The translations under genes were made by a program, and so were the position numbers. The notes beneath the pieces were generated by a model. It worked only from the letters and a program-made list of their open reading frames with translations, was not told the origin of the DNA and searched no databases. Positions 1-7,405 of a DNA stretch of 35,812 bases are shown piece by piece. This stretch comes from Alcaligenaceae bacterium (GTDB lineage Bacteria > Pseudomonadota > Gammaproteobacteria > Burkholderiales > Burkholderiaceae_B), in assembly GCA_029263615.1 (NCBI GenBank), contig JAJUFT010000023.1, forward strand, positions 1-35,812, given 5' to 3'. Positions within the stretch are counted from its first letter, which is position 1; every line of letters begins with the position of its first letter.

Positions 1-365
1 TGGAAGACGAGGGTCTGATCTCCGCGCGGGTGAGTCTGACGTTCTGGGGAGGCCCGCGGTGGCCGCCCCATGGTCCCCGCGGAAAACTGGGCCTGGACGT
101 GTATGACGCCCCGTATCCCACCCTGTCACGCGCAACGGCGATCTTGCGGGGCGGGGGGCACGCCGTGTCGGATTCCGACACCCAGACGCGGGTGGGTCAG
201 TCCGCCCTGGCGTGGGCAGGCGCCCAGGCGGGCTCGATGGGCCATGGCAGGACGGTGCAGTTGCGCACGGCCGGGGTGGATGCGGGATGGGGCAGGGCGG
301 AACCTGATTTCGATTGGCTTTCCCGGTGGAGCGGCCATGTGCCGGCCCCTTTGATCGTCGACTGA
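1..365 (+). CDS. 3' end of a probable TadE/TadG-like pilus protein (partial)
   Basis: The reading frame is open from the window edge (codons in phase with base 3) to the TGA at 363-365, so only the C-terminal ~120 residues are visible and the true start lies upstream. I see no domain that can be named with certainty. The tail ends in a VDAGWGRA...FDWLSRW pattern that I associate with TadE/TadG-like pseudopilins of Burkholderiales tad loci. The main support is position: it directly precedes cpaB, rcpA and tadA on the same strand. An internal ATG/GTG start would give a small orphan protein, which is less likely because the frame runs off the edge without a stop. Assignment to the tad operon is fairly safe; the family name is tentative. 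Confidence 0.4.
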   Translation, partial: EDEGLISARVSLTFWGGPRWPPHGPRGKLGLDVYDAPYPTLSRATAILRGGGHAVSDSDTQTRVGQSALAWAGAQAGSMGHGRTVQLRTAGVDAGWGRAEPDFDWLSRWSGHVPAPLIVD

Positions 366-382
366 CCACGGAGGACGCGGAC

Positions 383-967
383 ATGCGTGACACGAATCGA
401 ATTTCACTTCCGCTGCGGCGGGCACGACCTTGGCTCCGGGCCTGTCTGGCAGGCATTCTGCTGCTGGCGGGACCCTCTCTTCGGGCCGAGACCATCGACT
501 GGCGTCCGGCGTGGCAATTGCGTCTGAATGGGCAACTTCTTTCCGTCAAACCGTTCACCAGCCGCTTCCCTCCCGACATCGTACTGCGCGATCTTGCCCG
601 CACCTATCGTGAATTGCGGCGGTTTCTGGTGGGCGACGGGCGGGTTCTTTTGTCGGGCATGCAGGGCCCGTCGCACCGTGTGGCAGAAGTGCAGGGGCGG
701 CCGGGAGGAGCCCAGGGCTACGTATCCACCCTCAGTCCGGGCCCCACACCTGGCGCCCATCCCATGCCGGGTGCGGGGCCCGAACGCATTTTCGATGCCG
801 GCCCGGCCGGTGTGCTGCGGCTGGCGCCGGTCGGCACAAGGTACCCGTCTGGCGCGGACGTTGCTCCCAGCGCACAGGCCACATGGGCCGGGAGGCTGGA
901 TATTCCCGTTTCGCCGTCTGGCGCAGCGCACGGCCGCACCGTGACGCTGACGTTGTCGGAGCCCTGA
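383..967 (+). CDS. Secreted hypothetical protein of the tad operon
   Basis: The product is 194 aa. The ATG at 383 is chosen because GGAGGA at 370-375 lies 7 bases upstream and because an Arg-rich n-region followed by a hydrophobic stretch (CLAGILLLAG) and LRAE makes a good Sec signal peptide with cleavage near residue 38. A longer frame from 314 overlaps the upstream gene and would bury the signal peptide. I do not recognise the mature protein. It begins with a WQLRLNGQLLSVKPF segment and is then rich in Gly, Pro and Arg with no visible motif. It ends 3 bases before cpaB, so it is probably cotranscribed. Being exported and next to CpaB and the secretin, it may act in the periplasm on pilus or secretin assembly (inference only). 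Existence is well supported; function is unknown. Confidence 0.7.
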   Translation: MRDTNRISLPLRRARPWLRACLAGILLLAGPSLRAETIDWRPAWQLRLNGQLLSVKPFTSRFPPDIVLRDLARTYRELRRFLVGDGRVLLSGMQGPSHRVAEVQGRPGGAQGYVSTLSPGPTPGAHPMPGAGPERIFDAGPAGVLRLAPVGTRYPSGADVAPSAQATWAGRLDIPVSPSGAAHGRTVTLTLSEP

Positions 968-970
968 ACC

Positions 971-1951
971 ATGCGACATCTGTCTGCTTTCTTGTGGCGC
1001 ATCGGAAATATCCGCTCCCTCATCGTCTTTGGGGTGGCGCTCCTGGCCGGTGCCGCGGCCGCGCTCTCGGCTCGCCAGCACATCCAGGGGCATGTGCAGA
1101 GGCTGGAAGCCGAGGCCCGAACGCCGGTCGTCTCCCGTGTGGTGGCCGCGCATGACCTCGCGCCGGGCACCCGGCTCACGGCTGATCATCTCGCCACCCG
1201 CGACTTCCCGGCGCATCTGGTGCCCAGCGAAAGTGTCGCTCCCGGGCAGCATGCCAGGCTGCTCGGGCAGGTGTTGCGCACGGGCTTGCGTGCCGGAGAT
1301 CTCGTCATGCCGGTGCACGGCCAGACGCGCGTCAACGTCTCGTTCTCCAGTCAGCTGGGGGAGGGCCGTCGTGCGATCACCATGCCGGTGGATGCCATCA
1401 ATTCCGTTTCTGGTCTGCTCAAACCAGGGGATCTCATTGATCTGTATGTCTCCTTCGACCATCAGCGCCGACGCATTACGGCGCCGCTACTGCAAGGGGT
1501 GCTGGTTCTGGCGACTGGCATGCAGACCCTCACCTTCGGGGAAGATACGCCGTCGACCGACAGCGGGTATTCCACGGTGACCCTGGACACTTCGCCGGAA
1601 GATGCCGTCAAACTGGTGGCCGCCCGCCAGGCGGGCACGCTGACCGCCGTCTTGCGCAACCCCGGCGATGATCGGCCGACGCGAAGGGCGGTAAGGGGCG
1701 ACCTGGCGAGTTTACTGGGGGTGGCGACGCCGGCCCCCGTCAGATCGACGTCCCGCGCGCCCGTTCTGTATGGCAATCAGCAACCGCGCAATGTCCCGAA
1801 GCTGGTCCCGGATCTACGCACCGTACGCCATCCTTCCGGTCTTTTCGATCTGCCGGCTGTGCCGACCCTGACCAGCGCCTGGCTACAGCAAGGCGCGCAA
1901 CATGCGCCTTCCCTTGATGCGCTCGAACCCCTCGAGACCCTTCAGGAGTAG
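971..1951 (+). CDS. cpaB: Flp pilus assembly protein CpaB/RcpC
   Basis: The 326 aa product has one N-terminal membrane segment (about residues 17-35) followed by a SAF domain (about residues 55-115), recognisable from the A-A-H-D-L-A-P-G-T-R-L segment and the later TGLRAGDLV. A RcpC-like domain follows with the MPVDAINSVSG and LKPGDLIDLYVSF signatures. This is the CpaB/RcpC architecture. Family members sit in the periplasm and work with the RcpA secretin in Flp pilus biogenesis; the SAF domain is thought to bind peptidoglycan or glycan. GGAG at 959-962 is a suitable ribosome site for the ATG at 971. The C-terminal ~60 residues after the conserved part are Pro/Leu-rich and not conserved as far as I can tell. 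The start of rcpA follows within 5 bases, supporting one operon. Confidence 0.9.
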   Translation: MRHLSAFLWRIGNIRSLIVFGVALLAGAAAALSARQHIQGHVQRLEAEARTPVVSRVVAAHDLAPGTRLTADHLATRDFPAHLVPSESVAPGQHARLLGQVLRTGLRAGDLVMPVHGQTRVNVSFSSQLGEGRRAITMPVDAINSVSGLLKPGDLIDLYVSFDHQRRRITAPLLQGVLVLATGMQTLTFGEDTPSTDSGYSTVTLDTSPEDAVKLVAARQAGTLTAVLRNPGDDRPTRRAVRGDLASLLGVATPAPVRSTSRAPVLYGNQQPRNVPKLVPDLRTVRHPSGLFDLPAVPTLTSAWLQQGAQHAPSLDALEPLETLQE

Positions 1952-1955
1952 CTCC

Positions 1956-3368
1956 ATGTTGCGCCTCCGCCTTCCGCTACTGCTTTGCATGCTGGCCTGC
2001 CTCGGGTCGGGGCGCGCGATTGCAGAGACCCTGTTGCAGATGCAAGTGGGCGAGGTTAGGGTGCTGTCGGCCACCGAGGTCGCCCGCGTGGCGGTCGGCG
2101 ATGGCCACGTCATCAATGCCGTCACCACCGAAGAGAAGGAGGTCATCGTCTTTGCCCGCAATGAAGGTTCCACGGCTCTGCAGATCTGGTCGTTGGATGG
2201 CAGTCGCCGTCGCTTCGACGTCGAGGTCGCGCCGGAAGGGGCGCGCCGGATCGAGCATGAGTTGAGGGAAGTGCTGGGCCGCATGCCGGGGGTCAGGCTG
2301 ACACCGGTCGGAGACAAGCTGCTGGTGGAAGGCAACGACCTGAGCGATGATGAGCTGTTGCGGGTCGACGAGCTGGCACGACGTTATCCTCAGCTGCTGA
2401 ACTTCACCGGCAGGGTGGGTTGGGACAGCATGGTCATGCTTGATGTTCAGGTACTGGAGGTGCCGCGTTCGCTCATGCAGGAGCTGGGCATCCGTTGGCA
2501 GTCGCCTGCCATGGGCGGCTTGAACGCTGCCATCGCATGGGATGGCGGCACCCGCCGGCTGGCGGATCGCCCCGGCGAAAACGTCGTGCCGGTGGCGTTT
2601 CCATCCGGGGTCGCTGCAGGGTATCTGGGGGCAAGCGCCTTGTGGCCAGCACAGCTCAATGCCTTGCAGCAAGCGGGGCGAGCCATGGTGTTGGCCCAGC
2701 CCCAGCTGGTGGCGCGCAGCGGCTCGACGGCAGAGTTTCTGGCGGGCGGCGAGGTTCCCTACTCCACCACAGACGCCAATGGCGCCACGAACACTGCGTT
2801 CAAACCCTACGGAGTGTCATTGCGCATCACGCCTCGGGTGGAACGCAGTGGGGTGGTGCGCTCGCGCATTGAGGTCGAGGTCAGCAGTATCGATCACGCA
2901 CTGTCGGTGGAGAACGGCCCGGCGCTCAAGACACGGCGGGCATCGACGGAATTCAATGCCCGGTCCGGGCAGACACTGGTGCTGGCCGGTTTCATGTCGC
3001 GGGAAGATGCGCGCAACATCGACAGTGTTCCGGGGCTCGGCGGGCTGCCCCTGGTCGGCAGTCTGTTCCGTTCGGTCAAGAAACAGAGAAGCGACACCGA
3101 GTTGGCCGTGTTTGTCACACCAGTGGTGGTGACGCCCGAACATCCCGACATGGCCCGGCGTGTCCGACAGGGGGAGCAACTGCTGGAACAGGGCTTTCCA
3201 CAAGAGGCCGAGCTGGTCACGCCTGTTCGTGAAAGACCAGCCCTGCCCAATCCCCACGCGCCGGTCGCGCAGGCCTGGCAACCCTGGACCGGCTCGGGCG
3301 GGCAATGGCGCGCAGCCCCATCTTCAGGGCCAGCAGCGTCGGTGCCCGCTGCCCGGGCTGGCAGGTGA
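1956..3368 (+). CDS. rcpA: Flp pilus outer-membrane secretin RcpA/CpaC
   Basis: The product is 470 aa with a Sec signal peptide (residues 1-24, ending AIA-E). Domains in order: pilus-secretin N-terminal domain (about 25-90, with VGEVRVL and VARVAVGDG), a BON-like segment (about 92-150), then the type II/III secretin core (about 225-400). The core shows AGGEVPY, a PYGVSLRITPRV strand and a VPGLGGLPLVGSLF box typical of secretins, ending in TELAVFVTPVVV. It should form the outer-membrane pore for the Flp pilus. The ATG at 1956 is preferred over upstream in-frame starts from 1902 because AGGAG at 1944-1948 fits it and the signal peptide begins there. A non-conserved ~60-residue Pro/Ala-rich tail follows the secretin. 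The next gene downstream is tadA, with no tadZ between. Confidence 0.93.
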   Translation: MLRLRLPLLLCMLACLGSGRAIAETLLQMQVGEVRVLSATEVARVAVGDGHVINAVTTEEKEVIVFARNEGSTALQIWSLDGSRRRFDVEVAPEGARRIEHELREVLGRMPGVRLTPVGDKLLVEGNDLSDDELLRVDELARRYPQLLNFTGRVGWDSMVMLDVQVLEVPRSLMQELGIRWQSPAMGGLNAAIAWDGGTRRLADRPGENVVPVAFPSGVAAGYLGASALWPAQLNALQQAGRAMVLAQPQLVARSGSTAEFLAGGEVPYSTTDANGATNTAFKPYGVSLRITPRVERSGVVRSRIEVEVSSIDHALSVENGPALKTRRASTEFNARSGQTLVLAGFMSREDARNIDSVPGLGGLPLVGSLFRSVKKQRSDTELAVFVTPVVVTPEHPDMARRVRQGEQLLEQGFPQEAELVTPVRERPALPNPHAPVAQAWQPWTGSGGQWRAAPSSGPAASVPAARAGR

Positions 3369-3393
3369 CATGCACGTAACCGCAGGAGGAGGC

Positions 3394-5217
3394 ATGTTGG
3401 AACTGGAGCTGACCTATGAAGACGGCCGTTTTGAGTATAGAAGGCTTGCGCTGCCCGTCAGTGTCGGAAGGGCCCCTGAGAGCATACTGGTGGTGAAGTC
3501 CTGGCGGGTGGCAAAGCAACATGCCCGTTTGCTCACACGAGGCGGTACCGTTTTCCTGGAAGACCTTGGCAGCCTGGCGGGCAGCCATGTCAACGGCCAG
3601 AGAGTGACGCAGTACGGCCCGCTTGCGCCGGGCGATGAAATCATCATCGGCCCGTGCCGCATGGTCGTCAGGGAGCTGCCGGCCGAGGCAGCGGGGTGTG
3701 CTCCTCGTCCTGATGCGGCGCGCGGCGACGAGGGGGTGCCTGGTGATGATGAGGCGCATGTCGACGCGACGCCGCAGGGGCAGCCGGTCGCCCCGATGGA
3801 CGCACAGGACGATATCGCCGGCAAGCTTGCCGACCGCCTTCGCGGCGATGGCTCCGCGCTTCCGGATTCCGATCGACTGCACGCTTCGCCCAGTGCCCCG
3901 GCCCAGGGTCACCAGGGGGACACAGACGCCAGTGTCAGGGCCAGTGACACCCATCATAGGCGCCGCCTCCACAAGGCACTGCTGGACGCGCTGGACCTCC
4001 GCCGCCGCGACATCCTGTCGCTCAGCGATGAGGCCTTGCGCACAGAAGCGTTCGACACGCTCGCTCGGTTGCTTGAGCACGACGAGCAAGTGCCTGATAC
4101 CGTCGATCGCGAGCAGTTGCTCCGGCAGGTGGTGGACGAGGCCGTGGGGCTGGGACCGCTCGAACCCCTGTTGGCGGATGCGACCGTCAACGAGATCATG
4201 GTGAACACGCATGACGAGATTTTCATTGAACGCGCAGGGCGGCTGGAGCGCGTCTCGCAGGGCTTCAGCAGCGAGCAGGCCGTCAGGGCCGTCATTGATC
4301 GCATCGTTGCGCCCCTGGGCCGCCGGGTGGACGAGTCCTCGCCCATGGTGGATGCGCGCCTGAAGGACGGCTCCCGGGTGAACGCCGTCATTCCTCCCAT
4401 TGCCCTGCGCGGACACTGTCTGACCATCCGGAAATTTCCCCAACGTCGTCTGACCATGGACGACCTCATTTCCGGCGGCAGCCTCGACCGGCACATGGCG
4501 GCCTTTCTCGAGGTCAGCGTGCAGGCGCGCAAGAGCGTGCTCGTGTCCGGCGGGACGGGTTCGGGCAAGACCACCCTGCTCAACATTCTGTCCAACTGCA
4601 TCCCTGCGGGCGAACGGCTCATCACCATCGAGGATGCCGCGGAGCTTCAGCTCCATCACGAGCACCTGGTCTCTCTGGAGTCCCGGCCGGCGAACTCCGA
4701 GGGCCAGGGGCGGGTCGACATCCGCGATCTGGTGAAAAACGCGTTGCGCATGCGGCCCGACCGCATCATTGTCGGTGAATGCCGCGGCGCCGAGGCATTC
4801 GACATGCTCGCGGCCATGAACACCGGCCATGAAGGGTCATTGACGACACTGCATGCCAACTCGCCGCGCGACGCGTTGGCGCGCCTGGAAACGATGATTC
4901 TGATGGCGGGTTTGGACCTGCCCCTCGCCGCCATTCGCGAGCACATCGCGTCTGCCATCGACCTCATCGTTCAACAGGCCCGTCTGTTCGATGGGCGTCG
5001 TCTGATCACGGCCATTGCGGAGGTCACCGGCATGGAAGGTGGCCGCATCCAGACGCAGGACCTCTTTCTCTATCGTGATGCGCCGGCCCCGCAATTCGAG
5101 GGCTGCGGCGTGCAGCCCGAATGCTTCACCGACCAGTCGCAGCGCATCCCCTCCGAATGGATGAACCAGGTCTCGCGCCTGGCGCAGAACGCGAACAAGA
5201 CACCATGGAGCTCCTGA
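3394..5217 (+). CDS. tadA: TadA/CpaF secretion ATPase with N-terminal FHA domain
   Basis: The 607 aa product is longer than a usual TadA (~425-480 aa). The extra length is an FHA domain at about residues 1-95 (GR..., a KQHARL strand, LGSLAGSHVNG) and a charged linker to about residue 190. The rest is a CpaF/TadA-type GspE ATPase: N-terminal domain with a VNEIMVN motif, Walker A SGGTGSGKTT near residues 385-394, Asp/Glu box around LITIEDAAEL, Walker B RIIVGE near 456-461 and His box TTLHANSPRDAL. It should power Flp pilus extension, and possibly retraction, at the inner membrane. The ATG at 3394 follows an AGGAGGAGG ribosome site at 3384-3392; an ATG at 3370 is the alternative. The FHA domain lacks some phosphothreonine-contact residues (see findings). 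Its 3' end overlaps tadB by 13 bases. Confidence 0.93.
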   Translation: MLELELTYEDGRFEYRRLALPVSVGRAPESILVVKSWRVAKQHARLLTRGGTVFLEDLGSLAGSHVNGQRVTQYGPLAPGDEIIIGPCRMVVRELPAEAAGCAPRPDAARGDEGVPGDDEAHVDATPQGQPVAPMDAQDDIAGKLADRLRGDGSALPDSDRLHASPSAPAQGHQGDTDASVRASDTHHRRRLHKALLDALDLRRRDILSLSDEALRTEAFDTLARLLEHDEQVPDTVDREQLLRQVVDEAVGLGPLEPLLADATVNEIMVNTHDEIFIERAGRLERVSQGFSSEQAVRAVIDRIVAPLGRRVDESSPMVDARLKDGSRVNAVIPPIALRGHCLTIRKFPQRRLTMDDLISGGSLDRHMAAFLEVSVQARKSVLVSGGTGSGKTTLLNILSNCIPAGERLITIEDAAELQLHHEHLVSLESRPANSEGQGRVDIRDLVKNALRMRPDRIIVGECRGAEAFDMLAAMNTGHEGSLTTLHANSPRDALARLETMILMAGLDLPLAAIREHIASAIDLIVQQARLFDGRRLITAIAEVTGMEGGRIQTQDLFLYRDAPAPQFEGCGVQPECFTDQSQRIPSEWMNQVSRLAQNANKTPWSS

Positions 5218-6053
5218 TCCTCATGCTGGCTTCGGCCTGGCTCGCGGCCGTGGCGACCTGGCTGGGCTGCAGAATCCTGCAGCAGGAATATGGCCGTTAC
5301 CGAGCCACCTTCCAACACGATACCGTGCACAGTCTGGCGGATTTTTTCGTGTTTCTCGACCCTCGCCAGTTGTGGGGAGCCAATCTTGCGCTGGCGTGCG
5401 CGGTAGGCGGCATGAGCTGGCTCATGCTGGGTCACCCGGTGCCGGCGGGGGTGACCGGTCTGCTCACCCTGGTGCTGCCGAGAAAGCTGCTTCGCTGGGC
5501 GCGCCAACGGCGTTTCCGTCGCGTCGACGCCCAATTACCTGATTTTCTGCTGGCCCTGGCCGGTGCATTGCGCTCGGGGGCAGGCTTGCAGAAAGGGCTT
5601 CAACAGGTGTGCGAGCACGTGCAGCGGCCGCTGGGTCAGGAGCTGAGTCTGCTGTTGCAGCAACAGCGGGTGGGTGTGAATTTCTCCGAGGCGCTGGATG
5701 CCTTGCAACAGCGATTGCCCACCGAATCGGTCGCACTGGTCGTCGCCACCATCAAGGTGGCGGGCCATACGGGGGGAAGCCTGGCGGACACGCTGGAGCA
5801 GATCTCAAGAACCCTGCGCACCCGCTTGCAGCTGATGGGGAAGGTTCGTGCCCTGACCTCGCAGGGGCGCATGCAGGCCTGGATCATGGGCGGTCTGCCC
5901 CCGCTGCTGATTGCCGCCCTCTACCGCCTGGATCCGGTCACCATGGAAGGTTTGTGGACGACCCCGGCAGGCTGGGCGGTGCTTCTGTTGGTGGGGGCGC
6001 TGGAGTTCCTCGGGATCACCCTGGTTCGTCGTATCGTCAACATCGAGGTGTGA
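5205..6053 (+). CDS. tadB: Flp pilus inner-membrane platform protein TadB
   Basis: The 282 aa protein has hydrophobic segments at the N-terminus, around residues 65-95 and at the C-terminus. Between them lies a GspF-type type II secretion F domain starting near QLPDFLLALAGALRSGAGLQ and continuing through the hallmark KVAGHTGGSLADTLEQISRTLRTR. TadB pairs with TadC to form the membrane platform acted on by TadA. The ATG at 5205 is chosen since it gives a membrane-inserted N-terminus and the usual length; the longer frame from 5121 would overlap tadA by almost 100 bases. The 13-base overlap with tadA implies translational coupling, and tadC begins 2 bases after its stop. Confidence 0.92.
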   Translation: MELLILMLASAWLAAVATWLGCRILQQEYGRYRATFQHDTVHSLADFFVFLDPRQLWGANLALACAVGGMSWLMLGHPVPAGVTGLLTLVLPRKLLRWARQRRFRRVDAQLPDFLLALAGALRSGAGLQKGLQQVCEHVQRPLGQELSLLLQQQRVGVNFSEALDALQQRLPTESVALVVATIKVAGHTGGSLADTLEQISRTLRTRLQLMGKVRALTSQGRMQAWIMGGLPPLLIAALYRLDPVTMEGLWTTPAGWAVLLLVGALEFLGITLVRRIVNIEV

Positions 6054-6055
6054 AC

Positions 6056-6922
6056 ATGTGGCTGCTGGTCAGCATGGTGATGACAGCCGTTTCCTTGTGC
6101 ATGGCGGCGTGGTGGCTGGGTACGCCTTTTGTGCGCGTGGGTCTGACTGGCGGCCACGCCCGACCGATCCTTCTCATTGTGCTGTGGCCCTGGGTGCTGG
6201 CCGTGACGCCCTTGTGCAACCGCTGCATGTCTTGGCACTGGCGGCGGCGCATCCAGCAATTGCTTGAGCAGGCCGACGCCGGCCATTACGGCACCCCGCA
6301 GCAATTCCTCGCCTGGCAATGCGTGCTGTTCCTCATTTCGGCCAGCGGCGTGGCGCTGCTGCTGGCGGGCAGGGGTGGGCCCGGCATGACAGCCCTGGTT
6401 TGCCTGGCGGCGGGCGCACTGGCGGCCCTCTGGCCCGTCCGGTTGCTGCGCGAGCGCATCCGGCGCCGCAGAACGGACATGCTGCGGGCCTTTCCCTTTC
6501 TCCTGGACATGGTCACGCTGTGTGTGGAAGCCGGCCTCAATCTGCAGGGGGCAATGAAGCAGGCGGCTGAGAAAGGCCCTCAGGGGCCACTTCGGGAGGA
6601 GGTCCGACATCTCCTGGCAGACATCCGGGCAGGCGCCCCGCGCCAGGAGGCGTTGCGTCGCTGGGCGCAGCGCTGTGATCTTGCTCCGATCCAACAATTC
6701 GTCGGGGCCGTCGCTCAGGCGGAAACTTCCGGCATGAGCCTGGCGCCCGTGTTGCGGGCCCAAGCAGACCAGTGGCGCACCGAGCGCTTTCTCCATGCAG
6801 AGAAACAGGCGCTGGAAGCGCCGGTGAAGCTCATGTTCCCGCTGATCTTCTGCATTTTTCCCTGTTCCTTTCTGATCATTGCGTTTCCCATTGCCACCCA
6901 GCTTCTGGCGCTGAACAGGTGA
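6056..6922 (+). CDS. tadC: Flp pilus inner-membrane platform protein TadC
   Basis: The 288 aa protein has an N-terminal pair of membrane segments, a second hydrophobic pair near residues 85-130, a GspF-type F domain (FPFLLDMVTLCVEAGLNLQGA, then AETSGMSLAPVLRAQADQ) and a C-terminal membrane segment with FIMFPL-like spacing (KLMFPLIFCIFPCSFLIIAF). This order is typical of TadC. It partners TadB in the Flp pilus platform. The ATG at 6056 lies two bases after the tadB stop; the much longer upstream frame overlapping tadB is a shadow. Its TGA overlaps the ATG of the next gene (TGATG at 6920-6924), so the DUF192 gene is probably translationally coupled to it. Confidence 0.92.
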   Translation: MWLLVSMVMTAVSLCMAAWWLGTPFVRVGLTGGHARPILLIVLWPWVLAVTPLCNRCMSWHWRRRIQQLLEQADAGHYGTPQQFLAWQCVLFLISASGVALLLAGRGGPGMTALVCLAAGALAALWPVRLLRERIRRRRTDMLRAFPFLLDMVTLCVEAGLNLQGAMKQAAEKGPQGPLREEVRHLLADIRAGAPRQEALRRWAQRCDLAPIQQFVGAVAQAETSGMSLAPVLRAQADQWRTERFLHAEKQALEAPVKLMFPLIFCIFPCSFLIIAFPIATQLLALNR

Positions 6923-7311
6923 TGTCAGGGCGAAACCCGGCCACGATGAAACCCGTCCCCCAAGTTTCTTGCAAGGCGCCCCTGACCCTATATGTGGCCT
7001 CGACCTTCCGCGCGCGGCTGCTGGGTGTGGGTGCCTTTCCCGGCCGATCCGCGCATGACGGCGTGGTTCTGGTGCCTTGTCGATCCATCCACACCTTTTT
7101 CCTGCGCAAGGCCATTGATGTGGTGTTTCTCGACAAGCAGGGAAGGGAGTGTCGCCGCATCGAGTGCATGAGGCCCTGGCGCATGGCGTTCGCAGCAAGG
7201 GCCCATCTTGTGGTGGAACTGCCCGCCGGCTATTGCGCCCGCCATCCCGACACGCTCGCGCGCATCCATGCTGCGTTGCAGCTGAGGGTATTTCCGCGCT
7301 TGTCCGAATGA
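6922..7311 (+). CDS. DUF192 family protein
   Basis: The 129 aa product shows the DUF192 core: VLVPCRSIHTFFLRKAIDVVFLD, followed by a PWR turn and LVVELPAGYC. Most DUF192 proteins (about 130-170 aa) are small single-domain proteins of unknown biochemical function, many exported. Here I see no convincing signal peptide, so it may be cytoplasmic. The start at 6922 overlaps the tadC stop by one base; a second ATG at 6946 is an alternative that would remove 8 residues. Tail position in the tad operon suggests a link to pilus assembly, but no sequence feature proves this. Confidence 0.8.
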   Translation: MSGRNPATMKPVPQVSCKAPLTLYVASTFRARLLGVGAFPGRSAHDGVVLVPCRSIHTFFLRKAIDVVFLDKQGRECRRIECMRPWRMAFAARAHLVVELPAGYCARHPDTLARIHAALQLRVFPRLSE

Positions 7312-7332
7312 CCTCGCTCGTCCATTGTTCAA

Positions 7333-7366
7333 CCGAGCGCTTGATCGGGAATCGGCGCTTGGCGGT
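7333..7366 (+). promoter_or_regulatory. Candidate operator: twin GCGCTTG repeats upstream of the transporter operon
   Basis: Two copies of GCGCTTG (7337-7343 and 7355-7361) lie 18 bases apart on the same strand, flanked by CCGA/TCGG-like half-palindromes, in the only sizeable gap (7312-7405) before this operon. A TetR gene lies inside the operon, so these could be its binding sites. Candidate -35 boxes (TTGATC at 7341, TTGGCG at 7359) overlap the repeats, but no clear -10 was found. The assignment is inference. Confidence 0.3.
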
Positions 7367-7405
7367 ACCCAGAACGATGATAAGCATAAGTACGGGGAGG
7401 CGTGT

